A stretch of DNA of 64,000 nucleotides from NCBI GenBank assembly GCA_014529385.2, contig CM043966.1, positions 99,998,587 through 100,062,586 of the forward strand. The letters run 5' to 3'. Each line of letters begins with the position of its first letter. Position 1 is the stretch's first letter. The notes under the pieces were generated by a model. The model did no database searches and was not told the DNA's origin. It saw only the letters and a list, made by a program, of their open reading frames with translations. This stretch comes from Adiantum capillus-veneris. Its lineage: Eukaryota > Streptophyta > Polypodiopsida > Polypodiales > Pteridaceae. Shown piece by piece: positions 10,816 through 22,437 of the stretch. Position numbers and translations under genes: made by a program.

Positions 10816-11622
10816 TTACAAGTGGTATAGTATGACCAAACTTATTAGCATATATATATACATATTATTTCCCATGTAGGAGAAGTAGATTCTCCTTTTA
10901 GGGAACTTCATGTTGGAAGCCATGCGGTTGAACCATGGTACCCCTAGGATAGCATCCTCATGTTGGAGAGGAGAGATAAAGAAGTCTTCTTTGTCGACAT
11001 AGCTTTGGACATGAATCCTCAACTTCCTAATCAAGGGAGTAACGGAGGCTTGTTGTCCCTTGAAAGCGGCATCGGTAGTTACAACATCTCCCATATCAAA
11101 AGCTTGAATGCCCAACTTGGTGGCCAACTCCATTGATATGAAGTTGAGAGTAGAACCAGGGTCAAACAAGATGAAGGCATCATGCTCCCTTACCTTTCCC
11201 CAAGCATAGGAGAGAGTTGATCCTTTGCAATGAGTATCCTCTTTTGGAGCTTCGATAGTGGAATCTCTAGGAGTCTCATTGCGAGCATTTCTTTTGGGGC
11301 AAGAACGATAGCCATGTCCTTGCTCCCCGCACTTAAAAAATTTGTGATCCTTGCAAAAAGTTTCAAGCTCTTCAGGAGAGAGTTTATTTTTACCTTTGTA
11401 AACTCCTTTCTCCTTGGACCGATTGTTGTTGTTGTTCTTGGAATGGTCGTGGGAAAAATTTTGGGCATTAATTTTTCCCTTTGCATCACTTTTGTCTTTA
11501 TTTTCCATGGGTTTGACATTCCGTCTGACCCCTTGTTGGAAATTGATGCGTGAAGCAACCATGGTATGGTGGATTACTTTGCTGATAGAGTCATGCCGTT
11601 GAGATTTGACATACTCGGCCAT
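10816..11622 (-). pseudogene. Gypsy gag nucleocapsid and protease, element B
   Basis: This 268-residue frame runs from a basic, asparagine-rich linker through a damaged zinc knuckle (FFKCGEQGHGYRSC, with phenylalanine where the first cysteine belongs) to the protease active site FDPGSTLNFIS. It then continues through the retropepsin flap and DAILGVPWFNRM near its end. The lost knuckle cysteine suggests poor RNA binding even before frame decay. The frame itself has no stop over 268 codons, the longest clean stretch in element B. Confidence 0.75.
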
Positions 11623-11639
11623 CTCTTCAGGTAATCCCG

Positions 11640-12656
11640 CACATAATTGTTGTTTTTGCTCAGCAAAGTCTATCTTTTAAAAGACAGTAGCCTTGAAATG
11701 TAAATCCCAAAACATTTCCACATATTTGTGGATAGAATCTTGAGAGAGAAGCCTTAAACTCCACCATTTGGTGAGCACTTTGTCCTTTGCATCACTTGCA
11801 AGGAATTGATTCATGATGGAAACTCGTAGAGTTTTCCATGTCTTCAGGGCTTCGCCATTTCCTCCATTGACAAGCCGATTTTTGAAAGTGCATAGCTACA
11901 TGGCGTAGCTTGGAGGATTTAGTGAAGCCCTCATCTCCAAAGGCCCATCAAATTGTTGGATGAAGGCCAATACTTTGTCAGTAGCACCAAAGGTGCCATC
12001 ATAGGTGAGAAAAGAGATAATCTTTCCTCCCTCTTTGAACTTCTTTAGCTTTTGTGACCTTCTCCATGCAGGGTAAGATTTGCGATGTCCTCCCCTCTTA
12101 TATTCTCTAGGAGAATAGCCATAGCTTTCATCGGTAGAGGAGGAAGGTGAAGAAGAAGGAAAAGAGAGTGACCTCTTTCTTGCCCTTTTTTTCCTTGGTT
12201 TCCTCTCTTCCCTTTTGGAGTGACGAGGAGAAGGACTATGGGTTAACCGTTTCCTCTTGGGAGGAGTTGGCAATCGTTTAGTCCGCCTTCTTCACGGAGC
12301 CAAGTCTTCGGAGGAATTTAGGGATTCATTAATTTCTTGATCTTTGGATTCCTCCTCTCGTTTGGGAGAGAGTCTTCTTTTGGGGGTCTCATCAAGAGGC
12401 CTCCTAAGCTCTCTCTCCTCTTGGAGAGGAAAGAAGATCCCATAAGCACAAAGTTGTTGAGAGTAACTTTGACTTGCAAAGCGGGGTTGCCCATAGCTTG
12501 TTGCAACCTAGTGACAAGATAATTAACAAACATGGGGGCATCATCATTAGCACCTTCATGTGCAAAATCAAAGCTATCAATGTTCATTCTACTCTCTTGG
12601 TTATTTTTAGCCATGTTAATTAAACTTATGTGTTTACTTAGTGTATACTTTGGCAA
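11640..12656 (-). pseudogene. Gypsy gag N-terminal region, element B
   Basis: Frames 12318-12656 and 11896-12273 cover the gag start (an acidic N-terminus with VNYLVTRLQQAMGNPALQ), an arginine/serine-rich stretch (KKRARKRSLSFPSSSPSSSTDES), and the block ending WRRSQKLKKFKEGGKIISF-TYDG that precedes the capsid domain. The capsid region itself (11640-11895) is in broken frame. The start at 12656 is the first in-frame ATG, but MAKNN at about 12615 is also possible. The RS-rich stretch is low complexity and gives no function. Confidence 0.55.
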
Positions 12657-13007
12657 TTCAAAACCTTAGTTGCTACTCCCCTTAGCCTTTGAAAATAGGC
12701 ACTTAAGTATCTACACCCACGGCTCGAATTGGTTAATTACATAGAGTAGTGGAGTGAGTCTAACATAGCGAAGTTGTCAAGGGATATCTCCTTTCAGACA
12801 TCTTATGGCTCAATAATGATAAAGTCGTAGGCAACTCTAAAAAGACTCCATTATTAAGACCAAACCTCCCGAGGTGTGCACCATATCCCACATTGTGGGC
12901 TCAACAAAACCGATAATAGATCCTAGTCCCACTTACCCTAATATAATTAACAAAATCAACCATAAATAGGCTACTTACGGATCCCTCTTCTTAAGCAAGA
13001 AAAGAGA
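12657..13007 (-). other. 5' leader of element B
   Basis: Sequence between primer site and gag; no gene or repeat seen. Confidence 0.6.
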
Positions 13008-13027
13008 AACCAAAAACATTGATACCA
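13008..13027 (-). other. Primer-binding site of element B, iMet type
   Basis: The minus strand reads TGGTATCAATG, one base after the LTR end ...ATTACA. TGGTATCA is the start of the plant initiator-methionine primer site; the match weakens after eight bases. Confidence 0.65.
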
Positions 13028-13028
13028 A

Positions 13029-13491
13029 TGTAATAAAAATTGCCTATGAACTTTGAGAGTAGCGGAATTAGGAAATTAGGTAAAGCAATTTTGAGAGATT
13101 CTTTGTGAGCATAGTAGTTGAACTTAATTGATGGTAGCAACATAAACATGGTACTTAGTTAACTTGGCATCAAAAATACTTTTGCAAGAGAGAGAGTTTA
13201 GAGAGCATGACAATAGTTGAGGACCGGATTCATATGGAGCCGGTCCCCCCTCCAATAGGAACTTGTTTTATAGTTTCTCCCATCAAGAGAGACTTGGTGC
13301 AATGCAATCTTTGTGTTCCTTGTAACCTAGGTGATGCAATGAATATGGAAAGCTTCATGCATCACAAGCATAACATAAACTTGAGGAAAGCATTAACTAT
13401 ATCAAGCCTCAGTCCCAAGGCCTCAAACACCTTCGAAGGTGGAGAGAGCTAGCGGGGAATGAGGATAGGGAAGAGGAAGAAGAAACATTCA
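13029..13491 (-). repeat. 5' LTR of element B, first piece
   Basis: It starts TGTAATAAAA next to the primer site and breaks at 13491, where element C is inserted. The sequence resumes at 23343. This part has no counterpart in the truncated left LTR. Confidence 0.65.
13266..13272 (-). promoter_or_regulatory. Candidate TATA box of LTR B
   Basis: The minus strand reads ACTATAAAACAAG, placed in the LTR and pointing towards gag. The call is by position and motif only. Confidence 0.4.
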
Positions 13492-14422
13492 TGTTAACTG
13501 AGTCAACGTCAGTTAACAGAAGCTGCTAAAGACCAAAGACGTACGGATGCACATTGAAGATCAACACGAAGAAGCAGTAAAGATTGGGGTTACACATTTT
13601 CCACGTTTTCCCAAAATGGTCACGCATTGTAAATTCTTGAATTATTTCAAGCCATTGTAATATATTAATGTGTTAGGGGCTCAATGGGAGTTCCAAGTTC
13701 TAAAGAATAGGTCACTTACTGTGCTTAGGTTGTAGATTCAGTAAGTGGTGAATCCCTAAAGGCCTTGGGCGGCCAGAGATTGCATATTTTTACCCTAGGT
13801 ATATAAAGCAGTGTGTAAAATAAATTAGGGTTCTCAAGCTCATTTGTTGAGAGCACTCTTGGGTGAGAGCTCTTGAGGTGTGTGGCTATGGATTCCTTGA
13901 GCTTCTCCTTGCTCATGATACTTAATTAACACTAATCAATGATTCATTCTCTCTCACTATGCCTCTCTCTTACTTCTTATGATTGCCTATGATGCTTAGA
14001 TTAACTAGATCTTAACTAATTAGTGGTTAATCCCTCTCTAATCTTGTGTGATTGTCCTCTTTTTCTTGTGTGTGCATGTTGGTTTGATTGGAGTGTGGTG
14101 CTCGATAGATCTATGTGTGTGTGCTTGCGATTAGTGTGTTGCATGATAGGATTAGTCTTGTGTGCATCTTGCAATCATAGTGTGTGTGATTGGGTTGATT
14201 AGAGGTGAAGAGAAGTGGATATAGAGATTGCGCTTTGCGCTTTATTGCGGCTTCGCTCCTACATAGGCTGGGAAGCTCACCTCATAGAGTTAACCATTTG
14301 TGTTGCCACAATTAGTTCACTAACCGTGTGAGTGTTTCCACTACCCTAGCCGGGTAGCTCATCCCTCCGGATTGATAATTTTGTTGGTCATTGGAGCTAT
14401 TGCAACGATGGAACTCCCAAAA
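13492..14422 (+). repeat. 5' LTR of element C
   Basis: It begins TGTTAACTGAGTCAACG and pairs with 22438-23342. The end reads CCCAAAA where the other copy reads CCCAACA, so one base of the terminus has changed. Confidence 0.9.
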
Positions 14423-14424
14423 TT

Positions 14425-14442
14425 TGGCACCGTTGCCGGGGA
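14425..14442 (+). other. Primer-binding site of element C
   Basis: TGGCACCGTTGCCGGGGA starts two bases after the LTR. This is the common plant Gypsy primer site attributed to tRNA-Asp, with one base different from the usual TGGCGCC start. Confidence 0.75.
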
Positions 14443-17192
14443 CGATGTCTTACGCTAGTGTAATTGTGGCATAATCGAATGCATTCCCTCACTAATTTCA
14501 CTTGTGTGTTTATGTTTTTGTGGATTTTGAATGTGTGTGCATGAAGCATTGTATTCATAATTCCCTAATGTGTAACCGTATCTTTCGAATTGTGTGTTTA
14601 CTCACTCTAATTTCTCACTAACCCCTTGCTAATTTGACTATCTGCTAATTTACTAATTTGCTATGAAGGATTGGGGCATTCGACCATCCAATTGATCTTC
14701 AACGGAAAGGTATTTAATGTGGTATTCTCAACCTCCCTAGAATCTAGAGATGTGTACAATTGTGTAGAGATCCCACCATGATGATGCAATGTGATGCAAT
14801 GTGGATTTAAAATTTTACGATTTTTCGTTTTCACACCATCGTAATGCCGAAATTTTTAAGAATTGGTGGCATATGATTTGACAAGTTTCAATTGCTAATT
14901 GATGATTGTAGGTTGCTAATTGGGTGCCTAATTGAGTTAATTGCATGCTTGGATGGTCAATTTCAAGTGTGTGTGCATTTTAATTGAGTGTGTGTATGCT
15001 AATTTTAGGTGTGTGTGCACTATTTTGCCCATGTTTGAGCACCTAGAAATCAATGTGATTTTTCAATTGTGATGATTGATTTGTGTTGTGCTCATGCCTA
15101 ACTATTGATTTGTGAAGTCACATTGCAAATCCGATAAATTTAACCCTTTTGTGTGTGCACCTAAAGATTAGTAAAAAATGCCAATTTTAGTGTGTGTGTG
15201 TGCCTAAAAAGTGTTTAAATTTGCATGATTGATTCAATATTTTGATTGCATGATTCATGTGTGTAATGATTAAATGTTGTGTTTTTGTCCTCAAAACAGG
15301 GATTTACACACTCTAATTGCGTCAATTTTTAACCTAATTTTGTCGGTTTAATTGCCTAGTCTTGATCTTATTGATGAAATTAATTGGCAATTGAATTGAT
15401 GAGATTTTTGCAATTTCATTTCGCTGCACTATTCCTCAATGTGTAGAGAATTTGTAGAATTTTTTTGGATAATTTTTGTAATTTTTTGGATTTCCGGGTG
15501 ATTTTACGCGTTTCGGCTAATTTTTGACCTAAATTCGGCTTTTTTTCGGTTCCCGAACGTGCCTTTCGGCGCATGGACTTTCCTCCTCGGATAGAGCTTT
15601 ACGTCTCTTGGGATAGTTTCCTACGACGCTAAAATAATCTTCTTCTTCTTTCTTCTTCCGCTTCCATCGTCGTTCTTGTGCTTTGTGACATGTGAACCGA
15701 CCCTTACACACACAACACACAAGCTACAAGAAGACATTATAAATTTTTGAAACAAAAAAGGGACCTGCTTGTTTTCTTTGTGGAGCCTTTTGTCTTTAGC
15801 CTTTGTCTTTTTGCCTTTTTTTTGTGTCATTGACTTTTGTATTAATTCATTTCATTTTGTTTCAATTTCATTTTCTTTCCCTTTCAATTTCATTTCAATT
15901 TCAATTTCTTTTTCTCACTTTCATTTCATTCATCTGTATATTAGTCAAAAGACCATTAAAAATCATAAAAACAATAAAAATTTTCAAAAATCCAATAAAA
16001 AATCAAAAAAGAGCTAGAAATTTATAAAAAATAGAAAACTCTTTTTAAAAAAAGACTTCTTAAAGAAAATTCACAAAAAATAAAAACACATAGAAAAATC
16101 ATTAAAAATCCAAAAATTCACAAAAAAATCAAAAACTGACACAGATAAATTCCTCAAACATAAAAAATTTGCAAAATCTCAAAAAAATCCATTAAAAATC
16201 CTAAAATTCACAAAAAAAAACTTAGAAAAATTCACAAAAAACTAAAAAGCACATTAAAAAACCATAAAAATTTCAAAAATTCACAAAAAAATAAAAAACA
16301 CTCATAGATAAATCAAAATTGACCAAAAAAATCATAAAAATTTATAAAAAATTCATAACAACTCACTAAAGATTCTTAAAAGATAGAAATAAAAAAAAAT
16401 CATGAAAAATCTTCAAAAATCCAAAAATCCCACAACGAAATCACAAAGTAAAAGACTCACAAAATCGTCCGAAAAAATCAAAATAAATCAATAAATGTTC
16501 TAGAAAATTTTTAAAACTCTCAGAAAAATTCCTAAAAATCAAAACTTTTCCAAAAACATCGTGAAAAATTATAAATAGATTAAAATTTTTTAGAAAAAAT
16601 AAAAAGAAAGTTGCCAAAAGTACCAAAAATAGTCAAAAAAAGCCAAAACGAGGCCGAAACGCAAAAAACACCAGCACCGCCAGAAAAAGTCACACGTCGG
16701 GTAAATTGCACAAAAGCGAACAAGTCAAAAAGGCAAAGCCGAAAAGAGTACCGCACATCGAGCAAACACCGCACATCGAGCAAATCGTACAAAAACGAAT
16801 CAGATCAGCCGAAAGAAGCGAGAAATCGACCAACTTGCAGCAGTTGAGCGGCAGTCAAATTTCAAAATTTTTGCCTGCTAGAAATTGGCTAGTGCGAGTA
16901 ATTGCGCTGCAAATTAGCTTTCAATTGGACAAACAGGAGCACGACTCATATGTAATTGCACATTAGGCGAGTAAGAGCAGAAGAAATTCTGCTAAGCAAC
17001 GCCAAAATCTGCTAGGAGACAGTTTTTTCGGATTGAGCCAACATGGACTCAAATTGAGCTGAGAGTTCAAGTAAAATAGAGCATGCTAGTAGCAATGGCA
17101 ACGCATGCACAACTGCAATCGAGCAAATTTTACAGCTATTTCGCTACAATGGGGATAAATTTTGTTACACAAATACAGAAGGCCATAGATAC
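14443..17192 (+). other. Long leader of element C, non-coding
   Basis: It holds TG-rich sequence (14500-15300, many GTGTGTG stretches), then a pyrimidine-rich then A-rich zone, and no long open frame. Short frames at 15769-16027 and 16611-16966 follow base composition and are not convincing genes. Confidence 0.6.
15840..16640 (+). repeat. T-rich then A-rich low-complexity tract
   Basis: 15840-15930 is built from TTTCATTTC and CAATTTC units. About 15950-16640 is built from degenerate AAAAATC and AATTCACAAAAA units on the plus strand. The units are imperfect and no single period is obvious. Confidence 0.8.
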
Positions 17193-18166
17193 TTGATGAG
17201 CAGTAAAAGCAACACGGGAGCCAAGATCCTGTTGATCAGACTAAAGCCAGATTCAGAGAACTCCCAGATGTTCACTGACTTCAGTGGAGCCAGGTATTGC
17301 AAGCTTAAAGATGAAGTGCACATAGAATTGCACAAAATTGACCCAAGTGTTTATCTAGAAATCTGCACAAGTCCGCAAAGCATCCATTTAGTACATATGC
17401 AATCAGGGTCATTGTACATGGACTACACTGGTCAGATCTATAATTGAGAGCCAGAATTGGAAGATCCAATAGATCAACCAATAGAAGCAAATCTAATTGG
17501 AGAACCAAGCCAAAGACAGTACAAAGGTCAAGATGAAGCAGTCTACAGCTTGATCCTCAATGTTCTAAAAAAAGATGCCGACAACTTGGTGAACACAGAA
17601 GCTCCTCAGCTAGAGCTTGACATGACAGAGCCAAATGAAGTACCACCAGTCATGGTGTATTGCTCAAATTATGGACGAAAGGTGGACATTTTTTTGAAGA
17701 TTGTCCAAGAAATCCAAACAATAGGGACATATCAACTGCGAAGCAAAGTACAGAGCAAATTGGAAATGTGAATCTCGATGTAAGTGCATTTAACTTGTCA
17801 CTTTTAATGCAATCAGATGATTCTACATTACCAATAGAAGCACCAATAAAAACATTGCAAGTTCAAAATGAGCATAAAGATGCACAGACACCTGAAAAGC
17901 TTAAAATTGATCTTTTGAACAACAAATTTTTGCATGAATTTAGTCAAGGTGTCGAGATATCACCGAAGGTTGAAAAGACTGTTAGGTTTGCAAATGATTT
18001 TGCATCCACTGACACAAGTGTGCAATTGTTCACAAGTCTAAGGGACATATCAAACAGAATGATGTTAACATTGTATGGTACACATAATTCATATGCACAC
18101 TATGTAGACCAAAAAGGACAATTGTACAAAAAGGATCAACCAGTGTTTAAACGGCCCACATACTAG
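17193..18166 (+). pseudogene. Degraded gag-like region with zinc knuckle remnant, element C
   Basis: Frames 17193-17447, 17457-17771 (same frame, separated by a TGA) and 17660-18166 overlap. Near 17655-17720 two frames together show a knuckle: MVYCSNYG in one and GGHFFEDCPRN in the other. This is a CCHC motif with the second cysteine changed to tyrosine and a frameshift in the middle. The rest is acidic and helical and I do not recognise it. QRQYKGQDEAVYSLIL (about 17515) recurs in altered form at about 18440 (DRQYQGKDNAIYSL), which points to internal duplication. Confidence 0.5.
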
Positions 18167-18175
18167 CTCATAGAA

Positions 18176-19121
18176 GTGCGTCCAGTGTTAGATCAGAAAG
18201 GATGGTTCATTTCAGAGGAAAGAATCTATTATAGCCCATCCTCTCTAGAGTTGAAGGATATTACCCGAGTAAACTCAGAAATTTGTTCAGAGCAAACTCT
18301 CCTCCATCGGAAATCAAGCTTCGATGTTGTGACCAAACGAACATATACTTTAACGAAAACAGTCGTAGATATAGACGAGAGTCTAGCATCTATGATGCAT
18401 TGGGTCCTGAAACCACAGAAGCTCATATCATAGGCGACCCATGGGATAGACAATATCAGGGCAAAGATAATGCTATCTACAGCTTGACTTGGGGAATAAT
18501 ATGTCATGTTTCACGAAGATACATACGAAACTATGCAGCAGGTTTGCAGATGCCAAAAATCAACAATGCTACCCAAAGTGTACCTTCACAGTCCCAAAAG
18601 GTGAGACTAAATCAAAGCCAAACACTTTTGAACTCTTACAATGAAGCAGGCTATAGTGATCACCCTAGGAAGGGGGGAGCTGTAAATTCATCAAGCTCAG
18701 CTCTTGTACCAGGAACCGCAATGTCAGTTAGAATCCCTAGAGCTTCTAGCCAACAAACTCTTTAAAGAAAAAACCATTGAAAGATCATATGGTTGTTGGA
18801 AGTTTCCAATTGACCCAGATTCCATCGGAATCTGGAGACAAATGTTTATATGAAGATTATCAGGGACAAAAGTTTCAGATGATCTCCACAAGTCAGAGTC
18901 AAAAGCCGACAAATCCAATAGTGTTCAAACAGTTACATGTGATCAAACTCACATATGCATATCAAGATGCACATGGGAATGAATATCAGCAAGATCATGA
19001 TCTTGTACAAACCCCTACGAATGACCCGACTGAAGTCAAAGACTATTTGAAGATGATGCAAAGCCTCAAGCTGCCAGAACAGATTATAAAAAAGTCAAAG
19101 TCAATGGGAGTTAAAATCTAG
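18176..19121 (+). pseudogene. Unrecognised degraded coding region, element C
   Basis: Short plus-strand frames at 18176-18433, 18283-18765 and 18777-19121 lie in three different phases. They look like one decayed reading frame with several shifts. The second contains the repeat motif DRQYQGKDNAIYSL, related to the motif at 17515. No domain is recognisable. Confidence 0.4.
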
Positions 19122-19277
19122 AAAGCTATACAAAGGTCACCACCAAAATCTCCTCCAAAGAGACAAATTCTGCAAGAAAGTACAGTGAATCTTTTAAGGT
19201 CAAAGGTTACTCAGATGCAGGTGGACAATGCTCAACAATTGCAAAAATGTGCATTATCATAACCAATAGAGTCAACA

Positions 19278-19985
19278 TTGATTGAAACAGGTGGTCAAAG
19301 CAAAGAAAATGCAGACAAAGCTAAACCAAATGACACTGCCATAGCAAAAGAAGTCAATATAGAAATAAATTTTGAGACGATCAAGTGCAACATTGTTGGT
19401 GAAAATGAAGAAAAACTGTCAAGCAAAGTAAAGCTAGATTTTAAGTTAGATATGAACCTCATGTCTTTTCGCACTTGGAAAAAATGTGACCAACCACAAC
19501 TAGAAGATGCTCCTGAATTTGTGAGCATATTTGGAGACAAACGAGCAGAATTATGGGGAATCATTTCCACCACCATTGAAGTAAGTTCACAGATTATCAT
19601 AGCTCAATTTCATGTGATCACAGCAAAAGATATGCCAGAAGACATCATAATGGGAATGCCAATGGGCCAGAAGATGTTAGAGATGCAAAATGCAAACATG
19701 ACGGAGTCATCAAAGAAAACAAAGAATGAAGACCAAGACTGGTCACCCGCGGATGACAGTACAAAGTCCTCGAGCACAGTTAAAATGGAGACTTATATCA
19801 AAGCAGACTTAATGAAGATGATTCATCTCCATCGAATAGAACGTCAGAAGAGCTTAAAGCAAATCAGGCAATATCAAGAGCAAATCAAACAGAGCAAAGA
19901 GAAACCACGAAAGCTATTGAGCAAAAAATGCCGCCAAAGCCAAACTTTAAGGAGAACAAGGTTGCAGACAACCAGGAAGCAATAG
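19278..19985 (+). pseudogene. Protease-like remnant, element C
   Basis: This 235-residue frame ends its middle part with IIIAQFHVITAKDMPEDIIMGMPMGQKM. That is close to the C-terminal retropepsin block of plant Gypsy proteins, in which a V-D-x...D-x-I-L-G-M-P-W pattern is usual. The active-site D-S/T-G-A block that should lie about 80 residues earlier is not visible. The C-terminal part is lysine- and glutamine-rich. The protease origin is moderately supported; activity is not. Confidence 0.45.
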
Positions 19986-21200
19986 GAAGTCCAAAGATCA
20001 ATCAAACATTGCTAGTTAAATCAGTTGTTGTAAGTCAAATTGGAACACAAAGTCTCAAGTCACCCTCCACAGAGACACAGCTAGATCAAGATGAGACCAT
20101 GGCAAAAGCAGGACAAAGATCTTCAATAGAACCAAAAATGCCAGATTCAGAGTTGCAAAAGTCAAAGGAGTCAAAGACAAATCTTGCAAACAAAGGTAAA
20201 GCCAAAGTGGACCTTCCACCGACTAGCAAAGAAGATGTGATAGCATATGCCTCTACATCAAAGAACCCTCATCGATCAGCTTCTTCAAGCAAGTCAGGCT
20301 TTCAAAACTTCAAGTCAATTACTGACCCAATTGAACCCTCTAAGGAGACACCCAGAAAAGCAAAGATATATCAGCCACAGTACTCAAGAAAGCAAAGGAA
20401 ATCCAAGCAAGTGTTTGTTTCGAGCAGTTTAGTCAAAGTCAATGATCCGGTTTGGATTAAGGATGAGAAATCAACACAGAAAGACAAACGCATGGGATGG
20501 ATAGCTTCACAATGGAGCTTAAAGGAACATGAGTACTATCAAGGTAACAGACAAATATGGGTACCAAAACCGCAGGTTAGGGCATATGAAGTAACATCAA
20601 GTCCCACAAGGTATCAACCTCGACAATATCCTAGGATACCTAAGAAGCAGGTATACAATGGAACAACATCAAGAGATGCTAAATTCTACCACAACTCACA
20701 AGTGGATACAGAACAAAGACGGATCTCAAAGAATCTTCCTCTTAGACAAGGATTCTATAAAGGATATACAAAGATTTGGCTACCAGTCAACCACAAGCCC
20801 AACTGCAACTACACGAGACCTGCATGAAGATCTCAAGAGCTCAACGGGACCTAGAGTGAAGCAAGTCAACAACGGAGATACAAAGGTCATCAAGAGATTT
20901 GGATTCCTAAGTCTTCCAATGCTCCTAGTCAAAAACAAATGTCATCAGTCAAGAGAGGCCTACAACAACATCAAAGACTCCTATCAACAGGCCTGATTGG
21001 AGAATCAAACAAATAATGGAGACCTCACATTCAAAGAAGGACAACCCAACCAACGCGAATGCAGATTCAAAGATGATAAAACGGGTATGGTAAAAGAAAC
21101 CTTCAATACCAACTTGGTCCTTCACTAATCCTCTTTTTGAGGATTCAAGCTTACTTTTACCTGAAGAAATGTTTGTAGTAAGCACAAGAATGTGAAAAGT
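19928..21200 (+). pseudogene. Unrecognised basic, repeat-containing region, element C
   Basis: The 299-residue frame (19928-20827) is serine- and lysine-rich and then carries the motif YYQGNRQIWVPK (about 20530). It returns as YKGYTKIWLP (about 20760) and, in a shifted frame, as YKGHQEIWIPK (about 20880). The three copies suggest an IW(V/L/I)PK repeat in the ancestral protein. An open stretch with VW-KKPSIPTW follows near 21090. This occupies the place where RT would lie, but no RT block is present. I do not know its function. Confidence 0.4.
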
Positions 21201-22400
21201 CAAGTCGCCAACCCGAGGAGGTCACCCAATAAAAATGTAACCTATCATGTGAGTTCAACAGAAGGGTATTTAAAGTTCTTAAACTTACAGAAATATATAT
21301 ACAGAAGGGCATTATTTTTTCCAATTTGAAAAAAAACTTACAAATTTTAAAAGAAAAGGGTATATTATATTCTTAACAAAATTTATAGATAAGGGGTTTT
21401 ACAAACATGTCTTAAACGCACGTGATATGGTAGTTTTACACATAGTGAACCCCTCGAGGTCGTCAGGGTGCAAAAAACACTCTTTGGCATAGTCAGAGTC
21501 GGGTTGCTAAGCCATAAAATGAGCAAGGCATTAGTCTCAAAGCTTCAAGTCATATTAAATTATGTGCTAAGAGTCGTAGTTATTAGGCTTACACTCAAGC
21601 TGGAAGAGTTGAGCATATCTAAAGTCATGGTGCTCATGCTAGATGAGATGAGCATAAGAGTCGAAGTCTATTAACTTACAAGTGATGGAGTGTCTTAGAG
21701 TCCAACACTCACGCACAGTGCAAAGTAAGATGAGAGCACATATCCTCGTCAAAGAAAACCATTCTTAAAGGGGTGCCAGCTTGCAGAGCCATGTCATATG
21801 CTTTTATAGCTACACTATCTTTCTGAATAACCCTTCAAAATCTTTCTTGCACATCATATTGTTTTCCATGCATTTCTGTGTATGCATAAATGGGATGTCC
21901 CACCATTGGACATATGCATTAGACACTCTTTTTTGCTTCCACCTATGCACCTTGAGTGGACTACAGCAAGCAAACCAATGTTCCATCATGCTACCCTTTC
22001 ATATTTGCTGCCTTTTTAATTCCATATCTATCAGCAAATAATCCCTTGAGTACTTTATTAATATTTCCCATGCTAATAAGTACTCCAATAATGCGTGTAT
22101 CCCAAAGACACTTATTTCCCACTAGGTTTTTTCCCTTTGGTCATCCAAGTTTTAGACCCTAATTTAGAACCTCATCATTCTACTTCCCTTGTACATACTT
22201 TTCATAAATAAACATCAGCCTCATCGTTATGCTATTACAACGTACAAATGCAACATCGTCTCTCACAACAGACATATTCCGACCAATGAAGATGCTGCAA
22301 CAAATTGAACCTCATCAACAAATTCAATGACAAATGAAGAAATCAGCCCATCAACAACCAATCAAAAACCTTCCCTAGCCTCCACGGACACTTTTCAACA
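21201..22400 (+). other. 3' non-coding part of element C
   Basis: Only short chance frames are present (21468-21674, 21781-22041, 21956-22162). No pol motif is found on either strand. Confidence 0.55.
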
Positions 22401-22418
22401 GTGCCCGAGGACGGGCAC
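22401..22418 (+). other. Hairpin before the polypurine tract, element C
   Basis: GTGCCCG-AGGA-CGGGCAC is a perfect 7-bp stem with a 4-base loop, six bases before the polypurine tract. It could fold in the element RNA close to the site where plus-strand DNA starts. Confidence 0.8.
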
Positions 22419-22424
22419 TAAAAT

Positions 22425-22437
22425 AGGAAGGGGGGAA
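22425..22437 (+). other. Polypurine tract of element C
   Basis: AGGAAGGGGGGAA runs into the 3' LTR start TGTTAATTG. Confidence 0.8.

Noticed and set aside
15769-16027. Plus-strand ORFs rich in Phe, Ser and Lys
   Set aside because: Products of T-rich then A-rich low-complexity DNA.
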